Source: Antilocapra americana (taxonomy: Eukaryota > Chordata > Mammalia > Artiodactyla > Antilocapridae). Taken from it: a stretch of 64,000 bases of DNA. The stretch lies in NCBI GenBank assembly GCA_007570785.1, contig ML660777.1:7247941-7311940 (forward strand), given 5' to 3'. The notes below the pieces were generated by a model. That model searched no databases. It was given only the letters and a program-made list of their open reading frames with translations, and had not been told where the DNA came from. The translations under genes and the position numbers were made by a program. Numbering within the stretch: position 1 is the first letter of the stretch; the number at the start of each line of letters is the position of its first letter. Positions 14,510 through 26,767 of this stretch are shown piece by piece.

Positions 14510-16311
14510 CAATTACATGAAATAAAAGGGGTCCAAATTGGAAAAGAAGAAGCAAAACTGTCACTGTTTGAAAATGACATGATACTATAGAGGACATCCT
14601 AAAGATGCCATCAGAAAACTACTAGAGCTCATCAATGAATTTAGCAAAGTTGCAGGATACAAAATTAATACACAGAATCCCTTGCGTTCTTACATACTAA
14701 CAGTGAAAAGTCAGGAAGGAAAATTAAGATTACAGTCTCATTTACCATTGCAACAAAAAGAATAAAATACCTAGGAATAAACGTACCTTAAGAGGTAAAA
14801 GACCTGTACACATAAAACTATAACCTATACGGCACTGATGAAAGAAATCAAAGACTACACAAACAGATGGAGAGATACACCATCTCCTTGCATTGGAAGA
14901 ATCAATACTGTGAAAATGACTAAACTACCCAAAGCAATCTACGGATTCAGTGCAGTCTCTCTCAAGTTATCAATGGTGTTTTTCATAGAATTAGAACAAA
15001 AATATTTGCAATTTGTGTGGAAACACAAAACACCCTAAATAGCCAAAGCAATCTTGAGAAAGAAAAATGAGCTGGAGGAATCAGGCTCCCTGCCTTCAGA
15101 CTGTACTTCAAAGCTATAGTAAATAAGACAATATGGTACTGGTACAAAAACAGAAATATAGATCAATAGAACAAGATAGAAAGCCCAGAGGTAAAATCTT
15201 GCACCTCATGGTCACCTACTCTATGACAAAAGATGCCAGAATATACAATGGAGAAAAGACAGTCTTTTCAGTATGTGGTGCTGGGACAACTAGAGAGCTA
15301 CATGTAAAAAAATGAAATTAGAATACTCTCTAACATCATATATAAAAATAAACTCAAAATGGATTAAAGACCTAAATATAAGACCAGACACTATAAAACT
15401 CTGATAGGAAAACATAGGCAGAACAGTCTTTAGCATAAATCTCAGCAAGATCTTTTTTGACCCGTCTCCTAGAATAATGAAAATTAAAAAAAAAAATAAG
15501 CAAATGGGACCTAATTAAACTTAAGAGCTTTTTGCACAGCAAAGGAAACCATAAAGAATATGAAAAGACAACCCTCAGAATGGGAGAAAACAGTTGCAAA
15601 GAAATACACTGACAAGGGAGAAACCCCCAAAATATACAAGCAGTTGATGCAGCTCTATGTCAAAACAAACAAACAAGCAATCCAATCAAAAAATGGGTGC
15701 AAGAAGATATAAATAGATGCTTCTCCAAAGAAGACGTACTGATGACCAGCAGTGACCTGAAAAGATGCTCAACATCACCAATTATCAGAGAAATGCAAAT
15801 CAAAACTACAGTGAGGTATCACCTCACACACAGTCAGAATGGAAATCATCACAAAATCTACAAACAATAAATGCTGGAAAGGGTGTGGAGAAAAGGGCAC
15901 CATCTTACACTATTGGGTGGAATGTAAATTGGTACAGCCACTGTGGAGAATAGTATAGAGGTTCCTTAAAAACTAAACATAGAACTACCATAGACCTAGC
16001 AATTGCACTACTGGACATATACCACTAGAAAACCATGACTTGAAAAGACAGATATACCCCGATGTTCATTACAGCACTATTTAAAATAGCCAAGACATGG
16101 AAGCAACCTAAATGTCCATCAACAGAGGAGTGGATAAAGAAGATGTGATACAGAAATAGAGTGGAATATCACTCAGCCATAAGAAGGAATGAAATTGTGC
16201 CATCTACATAGATGTGGATGGACGTAGAGACTGTCGTACAGTGTGAAGTAAGTCAGAAAGAGAAAAACAATTATTATAAGTTAACAGATATATGGAATCT
16301 AGAAAAATGGT

Positions 16312-16719
16312 ATCAGTTCAGTTCAGTTCACTCGCTCAGTTGTGTCCGACTCTTTGCGACCCCATGAATTGCAGCACGTTGGACCTCCCTGTCCATCACA
16401 AACTCCCGGAGTCTACCCAAACCCATGTTCATCAAGTCGGTGATGCCATCCAGTCATCTTATCCTCTGCCATCCCCTTCTCCTCCTGCCCCCAATCCTTC
16501 TTGGCATCAGGGTCTTTTCCAATGAGTCAACTCTTCACATGAAGTGGCCAAAGTATTGTAGTTTCAGCTTCAACATCAGTCCTTCCAGTGAACACCCAGG
16601 ACTGATCTCCTTTAGGATGGACTGGTTGGATCTCCTTGCAGTCCAGAGGATTCTCAAGAGTCTTCTTCAACACTACCGTTCAAAAGCATCAATTCTTCGG
16701 TGCTCAGCTTTCTTCACTG
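16312..16719 (-). mobile_element. BovB 3' fragment inside L1
   Basis: Begins CAGTTCAGTTCAGTTCA and extends through the BovB 3' UTR to the end of ORF2 (TCTTCGGTGCTCAGCTTTC). AAATGGT is duplicated at 16305-16311 and 16720-16726; the L1 sequence resumes exactly after it. Confidence 0.9.
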
Positions 16720-16855
16720 AAATGGTGTAGATGATCTTATTTGCAAAGCAGAAATAGAGACATAGATGTAGAGAACAAATGTATGGATACTAAGGGGGAA
16801 AAGGGATTGGTAGGGTGAGTTGGGAGGTTGGGATTAACGTATATACACTATTAAT

Positions 16856-16980
16856 GTTGCTGTTCAGTCTCCCAGTCGTGTCCAACTCCTTGCAGCCCTA
16901 TAGACTGCAGCACATCATGCCTGCCTGTCCCCCACCATATCCCAGAGTTCGTCCAAGTTGATGTCCATTACATTGGTGAC
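16856..16980 (-). mobile_element. Short BovB-type 3' tail inside L1
   Basis: GTTGCTGTTCAGTCTCCCAG through GATGTCCATTACATTGGTGA matches the last ~125 bp of BovB/Bov-A in reverse. The host L1 3' UTR continues on both sides. Confidence 0.75.
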
Positions 16981-17186
16981 TGATACTATGTATAAAATAG
17001 ATAACTAATGAGAATGTACTGTATAGCACAGGGAACTCTACTCTATGATCTGTGGTAACCTAAATTCAAAGGAAATCTGAAAAGAGGGGATATATGTAAA
17101 CATAAAGCTGATTCACTTTGCTTTGTTAGTATAGCAGCAACTAAACATTGTAAAGCAACCATACTCCAATAAAAACTAATGAAAAA

Positions 17187-17589
17187 TTCATAGAGGTTAA
17201 AATAAGTGAACTAGATTTATCAGTATCTGTGAATCTAGATAACATTGTTTGGTAAATAATGTGTTAAATAAAATTATGTCACATATGTATCTTTAAAACT
17301 ATCCAATGTGACATAAATTTATGCAGTAAATGAATAAGGAAGATATATGTTAATCTTAAAGTTGTGCTTACCTCTGTATAACATAGTCCTGGGTGGTTTA
17401 TGAATGTCTATAACAATGCTAGATAAAGAAGAAAAGCTTAAACAGATCTGTCAAGTTGTTAATATTCGTTGAGTCTACACATAACACATTAGTGTGTGCT
17501 ACATCATTCTAGTTTTGGAAAACTTTACACTACAAATTTCAAGTATGTGAATTCTTAAAGAGTACTCAAATACATAAGGCAGCGATATA
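17187..17589. other. Unassigned sequence
   Basis: About 400 bp with no gene or repeat recognised. Confidence 0.5.
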
Positions 17590-17735
17590 TTATTGTCATC
17601 ATCATCATCTCCATTATACAGTTAAAGGGGCAGAATAGTACAGAACAGTTAAATAATTTCATGTATGGTCACATAGCAAGCACAGAACATCCCTTTTAAG
17701 TAACACAGCTAGGACTTAAATACAAAATGATTTTA
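17590..17735 (-). repeat. MIR SINE remnant
   Basis: In antisense it follows the MIR core: CTCCATTATACAGTTAAAG, then TTAAATAATTTCATGTATGGTCACATAGC, then AACACAGCTAGGACTTAAAT. Decayed, no duplication visible. Confidence 0.6.
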
Positions 17736-17828
17736 AATTTAAAGATATTTTCACTATACTTCATATTCATTTACTCTGTTACAATTTCTTACTGTTTTAA
17801 CTAAAAAGGAATATTTTAGTATTAAGGG

Positions 17829-18027
17829 TATAGTGAGAAATGCTCATCTGGAAGAAGCACAAGCTGGTACCAAGATTGCTGGGAGAAATATCAGTAACCT
17901 CAGATATGCAGATGACACCACCCTTATGGCAGAAAGTGAAGAGGAACTAAAAAGCCTCTTGATGAAAGTGAAAGAGTAGAGTGAAAAAGTTGGCTTAAAG
18001 CTCAAAATTCAGAAAACTAAGATCATC
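17829..18027 (+). mobile_element. BovB RT-core fragment lacking both ends
   Basis: About 200 bp from the BovB reverse transcriptase, including an intact RYADDTTLMAES box (around 17900) and the SLLMKVKE helix with a stop after it. BovB copies are normally truncated only at the 5' end; this one has no 3' UTR or (CTGAA)n. A 10-bp inverted pair, GTGAGAAATG (17833-17842) and CATTTCTCAC (18027-18036), sits at its edges. Confidence 0.8.
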
Positions 18028-18944
18028 ATTTCTCACATAGTCTGATATTTTTGATATATTCTACAAATATTTTAACATTTTCTGTATTAATTTTGCCTAT
18101 TTTTTCCTTTTTAATAGAGGATGTTTTACATTTGATTATTTAATATGCTATTTCTTTTGATACATGAGGATATATAGCATTGGTTTCCAGTTAACCAGTT
18201 ATTCTCAAATTGTATATTTATAAGCCATTCATACTAGTTTAATCCCAGCCAAGGGTGTTCAAAATAAATGTTTGGTTCTAGATTTACTAATTCTAAAATG
18301 ATACTGTTGTGAAGATTAAATCAATCAATGAATTTCCCAGACTCATTCGTTCTCTCCTTTACAGCACTTACTATTGCCTGAATTTACTTTGTTTTCAGGC
18401 CTTCATTGTCTTCCTCTTTCTAGTTAAATATTGTTTTGTAACAAAGCACCCCCAAATTAGTAGTTTAAGCGACAATTTGTTACTACTACTCCCATTTCTG
18501 TAGTTGACTGGGCTCGGAGGTGCGGTTCTTGCTTGGGAGACTCCACTGAGCTATGTGTCCAAGATGGCTCACTCATAGGACTGGGGCAGCAGGTTGTCAG
18601 CTGAGAGCTCAGCCACCTTCAATTCATCGTTCATACCACCATTTTTTTTTCTGTTGATCATACAAGTTGCGGAAACCAAATTCAAAGGAAGTGGAATATT
18701 TTCTGTCTCAGTAATAAGAATAACAAAAGGTGTGACCATATTTAATTTGCCAATCTCCCCCATCTCCTTGATGGATGGAGCATCTGTCTTTTTTAACTGT
18801 TAGTTCTCAACAACCCAGGGAGTGGTTGAGAGTCTCCAAACCTATGTGTCATTATTGTTCCTGATATAGTCCATTACTCTACTTATTTTTTGCACCAATA
18901 CCACACATTTAGCTTGAATTAATCCTGCTTATTTGTATATACAC
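18028..18944. other. Unassigned; possible old LTR remnant at 18425-18620
   Basis: 18425-18620 (AACAAAGCACCCCCAAATTAG, then GTTTAAGCGACAATTTGTTAC) resembles an old mammalian LTR or DNA-repeat consensus in which a CCACAAACTTAGTGGCTTAAAAC-like word is typical. Family not determined. The rest is unassigned. Confidence 0.35.
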
Positions 18945-19560
18945 AGAAAATTGAAATCAAGATCTTAAAAAGATATCTATAATATTCTCAATAGCCAAGA
19001 TATGGGAACCTCAGAAGTATCCATTGACAGACAAATGGATACAGAATGAATTATATACATATAATTGAATACTATTCAACCTTAAAAAAGAATAAGCCAT
19101 ACCATTTGTGATAACAAGGGTGGACCTGGAAGATATGCTAAGTAAAATAAGTTAATGACAGGTGGACGCATACTGTATGATTTCCTTTATATGAAATATC
19201 TAAAGTAGTCAAACTTACAAGTGGTTTCCAGAGGATGGGGAGAGAGGCAAATGGAAAGTTGAGTTCAGTTTATTACTATAAAGTTATACAAGATAAATAG
19301 ATTATAGAGATCTGCTGTACAACATAGTGCCTATAGTTCACAATATAATGTTGAACACTCAAAATTTCATGAAGTGAATATACCTCAAAAAAATGGAAAA
19401 AGGCAGAAGAAAAAATATTAAGTGGTGAATGTTTATCATCTTAATTGTGGAGATGATATTATGGGTATTTACATCTGTCTAAACTGATCAGATTGTACAC
19501 ATTTAATATGTGAAGTTTTTGTATATCAATTATACCTCAAAAGTTGTAAAAGTACTCCAG
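18945..19560 (+). mobile_element. Ancient L1M 3' end
   Basis: Decayed ORF2 C terminus (CAATAGCCAAGATATGGGAAC, ATGGATACAGAATGAATTATATAC) followed by an L1M-type 3' UTR (CAGAGGATGGGGAGAGAGG, CAATTATACCTCAAAAG at the end). No poly(A) or duplication left. Confidence 0.8.
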
Positions 19561-20659
19561 TTTTATAATATAATTTAGAACCTGACAGGGCTCTGTGTAT
19601 ATATTTTATTGATCTACATGAACATGATATTACAATAAAGACTCTTTACTTCCAATCTGTATCTTATTTTGAGAATAATTTGTTAATTGGAGGTGTTGAA
19701 AAATGAGAAAATTTTATTTTCTAATCTGGCAAGTGCTGGATTGTATATGCCATCAAACTTCTGCTTACTAACTTATTTTTGAGCCCATCTCTTACTTTTA
19801 GTTTTCATTTTGTGCAGCAAAAAAACCAAAGCCCAAGTTCTATTTTCCCTGGAGTTCTTCTTGTGCAGTTCCAAAAATTCATTAGGTTTATTTTCAATCT
19901 TCTAAGTAACCTTACATGAGAGTTTTACCAAATATTTCCTCACTACAAAACACATGTCTCCAATTTCTCATCCTCCTAAAACAGTTCCCTTGACATTTTC
20001 AGTCTCTTCCGTTTCCTCAGGGCCTGCTGCTGGTTGCAAAGGCAATGCCAGATGAATCTAGGTTTTTATAATGGCAGTGCACCTCTTCTGTTACCAGTTT
20101 CTGAATCAGTCATTTCTTACTACCAACCACAAAAGCTCAGAATCAGTACTTAGCTTGTGACTTCACAGGTAAACTCGAGGGTAGGCTTATCTCAGCTGGA
20201 TTTATTTTCTGAACCAGCAAACTACCCAAACCATGTTCTTCTTAGGGTGAAAGCAGAGATGTTGTATACATGTTTTTCTGGCTTTCTGTCAAGTTACTCT
20301 CATCAATATCCCATTGGCCAAAGCACATCATAGGGATAATACAAAACCAAGGGGCATGGGAAATATATTCTACCTCATTAGTGGTGGGGTAGGGGGGAGC
20401 AGCTGGAAAATTGCATTGTACAAAGGATGCAAATATTTAAATTAATAAAATCTTAAAAAATCTACAGTCAAAGCAATCTCTGCTTTGCTGATGCAGGTTT
20501 ATTTCATTTCACACTTATGTTGAAGTATAGGCCTTCGACATTTTGACTATGGACACAGGCTTTCTGGAAAGAGCATTAAATGTACCAGGACAAAAATGAA
20601 TATAATGCTTTCAGGGCCTTTTGCATCCCAAGATATTATCAGTAAGGATTAACAAATAG
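19561..20659. other. Unassigned sequence, no gene seen
   Basis: 1.1 kb without open frames of note. A few stretches (around 19990-20170) look like old repeat sequence but I cannot name a family. Confidence 0.45.
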
Positions 20660-20915
20660 GCAGCATTGATTGGTTGTTGAGCTCCTGTACTAAGACACAA
20701 ACTGCCTTGGTTCAAATCTCATTTCTCTCTGACTACTAAGTTGACTACTTTTTAATTGTTTTTACAGATATCTTATACTTTCTTGTTCTCTATTTTCTTT
20801 AAGAAAAATATGATTATGATACTACCTAGCCCATGGGAATTTCATTAGGATTAAATTAGTTAATATATGTAAAAGCACATAAAACAATGCTTTATATATA
20901 ACAAGTACTAAGATT
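20660..20915 (+). repeat. MIR SINE
   Basis: Follows the MIR consensus nearly end to end: AAACTGCCTTGGTTCAAATC, ATATGATTATGATACTACC, GGATTAAATTAGTTAATATATGTAAAAGCAC, ACAATGCTTTATATATAAC. Old and diverged. Confidence 0.75.
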
Positions 20916-21117
20916 AGGAAAGGTTACTCTGAGTGATGATATTTCAGTTGCTAGTTGAAAAATAAAGCAAAATCAAGCAAGGAAGTACATGTAAGATCAT
21001 TCTAGGCAGAGGATACAACAATAGAAAAGCCCAAAGGGAAAAAGATCTTGACATCACTGAGGAGCAGGGTGAGAGTTAGTGTGTTCTTCATTCATCCACT
21101 TGAGTTCCTTCAATGAC

Positions 21118-21462
21118 GATAACAATACAGTATATTAACACATATATATGGAATTTAGAAAGACAGTAACGAGAACCCAACATGCGAGACAGCAAAAAGA
21201 ACGCAGATGTATAAAATAGACTCGTGGACTCTGTGGATGAGGGTAAGGGTGGGATGATATGGGAGAAGGGCATTGAAACAAGTTAATTATCATATGTCTA
21301 ATCAATCGCCAGCCCAGGATTGATGCTCTGGGCTGGTGCAGCGAGATTTCCCGGGGGGGAGGGAGGAGGGAGGGGGGTTCTGGAGGGGGAGCATATGTAA
21401 ACCCATGGTGATATCATGACATTGTATGGCAAAAACAATATAAAAAAAAAGAAAAAAAAAGA
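21118..21462 (+). mobile_element. Young L1 3' end (about 345 bp)
   Basis: Only the last ~40 bp of ORF2 plus the complete bovine-type 3' UTR are present: CCAGCCCAGGATTGATGCTC, a G-rich tract at 21353-21389, GGTGATATCATGACATTG, then interrupted poly(A). This is the reference copy for the sequence missing in the N gap at 23538. Confidence 0.93.
21353..21389 (+). other. G-quadruplex-like tract in L1 3' UTR
   Basis: At least five runs of three or more G separated by single A or short spacers. Similar tracts occur at 23548-23580 and 40846-40890. Confidence 0.7.
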
Positions 21463-21742
21463 TCAATGCTTCATTACCACACTTTCACCATTAAAAAAAT
21501 TTTTTTAATTGGGGCTTTTTACTTAATTCCTGGTAGACTTGTCTATCTTGCTATCTACACTCCCTTCACAACACAGAACTTTTAAGCTGAATTATCATAT
21601 TTTCCTCAAGGAGTCACAATTTCCCTCTTTAATCAAAATGAATATCATTCTCCAGATCCCAAAAATGACTGTGGGATTTTCCTTAGATTTCTTAGCACTC
21701 TTATCTCATTTATCCAGGTTTTATAGCTCCTGTGAGGTATCT

Positions 21743-22462
21743 CTTGATAAAAGTGAAAGAGGAGAGTGAAAAAAGTTGGCTTAAAACTCAACATTCAGAA
21801 AACTAAGATCACAGCATCTGGCCCTATCACTTAATGGCAAATAGATGAAGAAACACTGGAAACAGTGACAGACTTTATATTTCTGGGCTCCAAAATCACT
21901 GCAGATGGTGACTGCAGCCATGAGATTAAAAGATGATTTCTCCTTGGAAGAAAAGCTATGACCACCCTAGACAGGATATTAAAAAGCAGAGCCATTATTA
22001 CTTTGCCAACAAAGGTCCGTCTAGTCAAAGCTATGATTTTTCCAGTAGTCATGTATGGATGTGAGAGCTGAGTGCCAAAGAATTGATGCTTTTGAACTGT
22101 GGTGTTGGAAAAGACACTTGAGAGTCCCTTGAACTGCAAGGAGATCCAACCAGTCAATCCTAAAGCAAATTAGTCCTGAATAATCATTGGAAGGACTGAT
22201 GCGGAAGCAGGGACTCCAAAACTTTGGGCACCTGATGCTAAGAACTGACTCATTGGAAAAGACCTTGATGCTGGGAAAGGTTGAGGGCAGGAGGAGAAGG
22301 GGACGACAGTGGATGAGATGGTTGGATGGCATCACTGACTTGATGGACCTGAGTTTGAGTAAGCTCTGGGAGCTGGTGATGGACAGAGAAGCCTGGTGTG
22401 CTGCAGTCCATGGGGTTGCAAAAAGTCGGGCACGACTGAGTGACTGAACTGAACTGAACTGA
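21743..22462 (+). mobile_element. BovB 3' portion, 5'-truncated
   Basis: Covers the end of the RT and C-terminal region (SLDKSERGE-like helix, GSKITADGDCSHE region near 21890, CFQ/YGCES region near 22060) and the 3' UTR, ending GACTGAACTGAACTGAACTGA. Flanked by TGAGGTATCT (21733-21742) and TGAAGTATCT (22463-22472), 9/10 match. Frames are broken; an open stretch at 22187-22447 belongs to the RT C terminus and tail. Confidence 0.93.
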
Positions 22463-22472
22463 TGAAGTATCT

Positions 22473-22894
22473 GAAATACTATTGTTTTCCCTTCTTGTAT
22501 CTTCGTTTACTATATCAATCCAGTTCATTATCACTTCATTCATGATCTCTCTCCTAGTTCACTTTAGTCAATGTTTAAGCAGATGTTGGGTTACTGATTG
22601 TAACTATGTTTCTTTATATAGCAATTTTCACTCCTCAAATTACTAGCGTACTCTTGCCTAAATAGTGTTTCCACTGATGAGAAGAATATCATAGTGAAGA
22701 GTCCTAAGCATGACAACAGGATCTTCAGTATTTCCTTTAATAATTATTTAAGTAATTTACTTAATCTTCAACTTTAAAATAGCATAAGAAGTGATATTTC
22801 ATTCATTCATTTTTCAAACCATTTAGTCTTTCAAACATACATATATTCAATAAATGTTCACTAAAGTTCAAAGACTCAACTGTAAGAAATAAAA
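22473..22894. other. Unassigned AT-rich sequence
   Basis: About 420 bp, no gene or repeat recognised. Confidence 0.5.
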
Positions 22895-23646
22895 TATGAA
22901 AAGATGCTCAACATCACTCATTATCAGAGAAATGCAAATCAAAACTACAATGAGGTACCACTTTACACCAGTCAGAATGGCTGCCATCCAAAAGTCTACA
23001 AGCAATAAATGCTGGAGAGGATGTGGAGAAAAGGGAACCCTCTTACACTGTTGGTGGGAATGCAAACTAGTACAGCCACTATGGAAAACAGTGTGGAGGT
23101 TCCTTAAAAAGCTGCAAATAGACCTGCCATATGACCCGGCAATCCCACTGCTGGGCATATACACCGAGGAAACCAGAATTGAAAGAGCCACGTGCACCCC
23201 AATGTTCATCGCTGCATTGTTTACAATAGCCAGGACATGGAAGCAACCTAGATGCCCATCAACTGACGAATGGATAAGAAAGCTGTGGTATATATACACA
23301 ATGGAATATTACTCAGCATTAAAAAAAAAATTCATTTGAAGCAATTCTACTCAGATGGACGAAACTGGAGCCCATTATCCAGAGTGAAGTAAGCCAGAAG
23401 CAAAAACAACAATACAGTATATTAACACATATATATGGAATTTAGAAAGACAGTAATGAGAACCCAACATGGGAGACAACAAAAGGAACGCAGATGTATA
23501 GAATAGACTTGTGGACTTTGTGGATGAGGGTAAGGGTNNNNNNNNNNGGGGAGGGAGGAGGGAGGGGGGACCCGGAGGGGAAGCATATGTAAACCCATGG
23601 TGATATCATGACAATGTATGGCAAAAACAATAAAAAAAAAAAAAAA
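22895..23646 (+). mobile_element. Young 5'-truncated L1 with assembly gap
   Basis: ORF2 C terminus open at 22896-23339 (147 codons; [30 protein letters not shown]), then 3' UTR and A15. The 3' UTR contains ten Ns at 23538-23547. By comparison with the copy at 21118-21462, roughly 100 bp is missing there. It ends in the G-rich tract, CATATGTAAACCCATGG and poly(A). Confidence 0.93.
23538..23547. other. Assembly gap (10 N)
   Basis: Ten Ns inside the L1 3' UTR, immediately before a G-rich tract. The gap length is a placeholder: the homologous stretch in another copy, about 21249-21355, is roughly 100 bp. Confidence 0.97.
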
Positions 23647-24857
23647 TCTTTATTTACAAATAACACTAGTCTCACCTTTCATATTTTTGTTTATATTTGC
23701 AAATCAAACACAGACAAGTGAGTTTAAATATAGTAGTTCAAGAAAAGTATATTATCAAAATCAGATTTTCTTAGATATCGATTTAAAACTTTATCCTTTG
23801 TCCATCTAAAAACAGTATTTTTCTGATATGGCAATTTCATTTAGTAGATAAAAACAATAAAAATGTACTCATTATGGTTTCTCCAGACTTACTTCCCTAG
23901 AATAGTTTTGTAGGAAACATTAAAGAAAGGATCATTTGGAGGTGCTTAATTTTCAGATGTGACAATGACTAATAAAATCTTTGTTTTAAACAAATCTTTT
24001 TTGTCCTTGCAAATGCATACTTTAATTAAATTGATATCAATGAAGGTAATACAGCATAAAACAACATTACAGTGGATTTAATGTTCACTAACTTCTATAC
24101 TATTTAGATTGGGATAATTAAACCTGGCATTTTTATTAAAGAAGAAACATATCAATTTAAGATTTCTCTTTAATTAATTTACTTGGTAGTAAAATCTTTA
24201 ACATTAAATATTTAAAAGAGCTTATGAATATATTTTATTCCCTCAAATATACTAATGAATTTTTAATACTAAACAAATGTTTTGTTTATTTCTTTCTTTC
24301 CTCTCTCTCTGTGTATGTTTTATTTCATCTTTCCAATACTCTGTATTGTTTAAAACTGACTTCAACAGACTGTTATAACTCATAAGAAACCTTAATGTGG
24401 ACATCTTTTCTTTTTTTTTTCTATATAGATGAAATAGTAAATCCTGGCTTCACAGACTTTAAGACTAAATGAAGGGAGGATTTAAAAGAGGATTTAATAT
24501 ATTTATAGGCCAAAGACTGGGAAAGCCATGTCCTCAAATGTTCTGCCTTCTTCAGTGGAAAGCTTTCTTACTCATAAGGATTAAGATCCTCAGGTGAAAT
24601 CTTCACTTCCCTTTGCTAGACTCAGATTCAGCTCTCAAACAGAATTAACTTAAAATAAGAGTCTTTTAAGTATCTTGCCAAAATCTAAATGATATTTCAC
24701 AGTAAAATCATGGAATAATCTTGTTTGAACTGCATAGAGGGCTCTTCTATAACACCCTGCTTTGGGGAACACTTCCAGCTATCACAGGTCTGCCTTATAT
24801 AAGGTGGCCCTCTGTGATTTATTCATGATTTTTATTTTCTCTTTTGGCCTCAATTTT
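23647..24857. other. Unassigned AT-rich sequence
   Basis: 1.2 kb with no gene or repeat family that I can name. Confidence 0.5.
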
Positions 24858-26465
24858 TTTTTCCTTTAATCTTAATTTTATTGATATATAGTTGGTTTAC
24901 AATGTGTTAGTTTCACATGGACAGCAAAGTGATTCAGTTTTATATATACATACTCACATATATTCATTCTTTTTAGATTCTTTATTCTTATAGATTATCA
25001 CAGAATATGGAGTAGAGGTCCTTGTGCTATACTGTATGTCCTTGTTTGTTGTCTGTCTTATATATGCAAGACATAGATATGTGTATGTTTATCCCAACCT
25101 CCAAGCTTATCTCCTCCCCCACACCCCTGTGTTTCCTCTTTGGTAACTATGAGTTTGTTTTTTATACATGTAAGACTATTTCTGTTTTGAAAATAGTTCA
25201 TTGGTATCATTTTTTAAGATTAGATTCCAGTATGTGTGGTATCATATGATATTTGCCTTTCTTTCTCTGACTTCCTTCAGTTAGTATGATAATCTCTCTA
25301 GGTCCATCCATGTTGCTGTAAGTGGCATTATTTGTTCATTTTATAGATGAGTAATATTCCACTGTATATATGTACCATCTCTTCTTTATCCTCTGTCAGT
25401 GGGCTTTTAGGTTGCTTCCATATCTTAGCTATTGTAAATAGTGCTGTAGTGAACATTGGGGTGCATATATCTTTGTATTATTTTGAATTATGGCTTTCTC
25501 TGGGTATATTCCCAGGAGTGGAATTGCAGGATTATATGGTAGTTCTGTTTTAAGTTTCTTAGGGAACTTCCATACTATCTCCATAGTGGTTGTACCAATT
25601 TATATTCCCAGTAACATTGTAGGAGAGTTCCCTTTTCTCCAAACCCTCTCCAGCATTCATTATTTTTGGACATTTTAACGATGACCATCCTGACCAGTGT
25701 TAGGTGATACTTAACTATAGTTTTGATTTATACTTCTCTGATAATTAGTGATGTTGAGCATCTTTCCATGGGTCTGTTGGTCATTTGTATGTCTTCTTTG
25801 GAAAAATGTCTACTTAGATCTTCCACCCATTTTTTAATTGGCTCATTTGTTTTTTCGACATAGAGTTTCGTGAGCTGCTGGTATATTTTAGGGATTGATG
25901 CATTGTTAGCTGCTTCATTTGCAAATATTATCTCCCATTCTCTGGGATGTCTTTTAGTTTTCTTATTGTTTCCTTTGCTGTTCAAGAGCTTTAAAGTTTA
26001 GTAAATTTCCATTTATTTTTGTTTTCATTTTCATTACTCTAGGAAGTGGATCAAAAAATATATAACTGCAATTTATGCCCAAGGGTGTTCTGCCTGTTTT
26101 CCTTTAGAGTTTTATAGTGTTCAGCCTTACATTTTGATCTTTGATCCATTTTGAGTTTATTTTTGTATATGATGTTAGGGAATATTCAAATTTCATTCTT
26201 TTACATGTTGTTGCCTAATTTAAGAAATCTTTCTCCGTTGTATATTCTTGCCTCTTTTGTTATAGATTATCATAGGTGTGTGGGGTTATTCCTGAGATTT
26301 ATATCCTGTTTCATTGATCTGTATTGGTTTTAGTGCCAGTACCATACTGTTTTATTACTGTGGCTTTGTAGTATGACTTGAAGTCAGAGAGCCTAACTCC
26401 TTTAGCTCTGTTTATCTTTCTCAAGATTGTTTTGATTATTTGGGCTTTTGGGGTATCAGTATTTT
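24858..26465 (-). mobile_element. Older L1, 5'-truncated, minus strand
   Basis: The 3' UTR is at the left (TTTTATTGATATATAGTTGG, the complement of the tail), followed rightward by decayed ORF2 C terminus. An 85-codon open piece at 25985-25728 carries [18 protein letters not shown] and [11 protein letters not shown]. The element stops near 26465, in the region just after the RT palm. Same older subfamily as 14510-17186. Confidence 0.9.
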
Positions 26466-26767
26466 AGATGCACAAGAATTTAATATATGATTTGTATTTT
26501 TATTATTTATATTTTATGAATTGCTTTTAAAATTGCATATTAATTTTTTCTGCATATTATTCACCTCTTCTTAGTTTGAGATCATGTTCTCTTAAGTGTA
26601 GGTTCTGAAGACAAGAAACTTCCTTAGGATACTCTCTAATCATCTCAAAGTAAATGATAATCAGGGTCTAAATTTCTTTGTTTTATTTAATGTTCACTGA
26701 CAGTAAATTTTATTAACTTTCTATTAATTTATCAAATGAATTAAAATGAAATTATCTGTCTTATTTT

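Larger units (their letters stand above)
14510..17186 (+). mobile_element. Older L1, 5'-truncated, interrupted by two BovB tails
   Basis: Starts in the RT palm (the FADD box is mutated: FENDM near 14566) and runs through ORF2 to a 3' UTR ending ATACTCCAATAAAAACTAATG. Open remnants include 14838-15038 (IGRINTVKM, VWKHKTP) and the cysteine region around 15880-15950. This subfamily differs from the young bovine L1 in its 3' UTR and matches the copy at 24858-26465. Insertions at 16312-16719 and about 16856-16980 split the 3' UTR. Confidence 0.88.
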
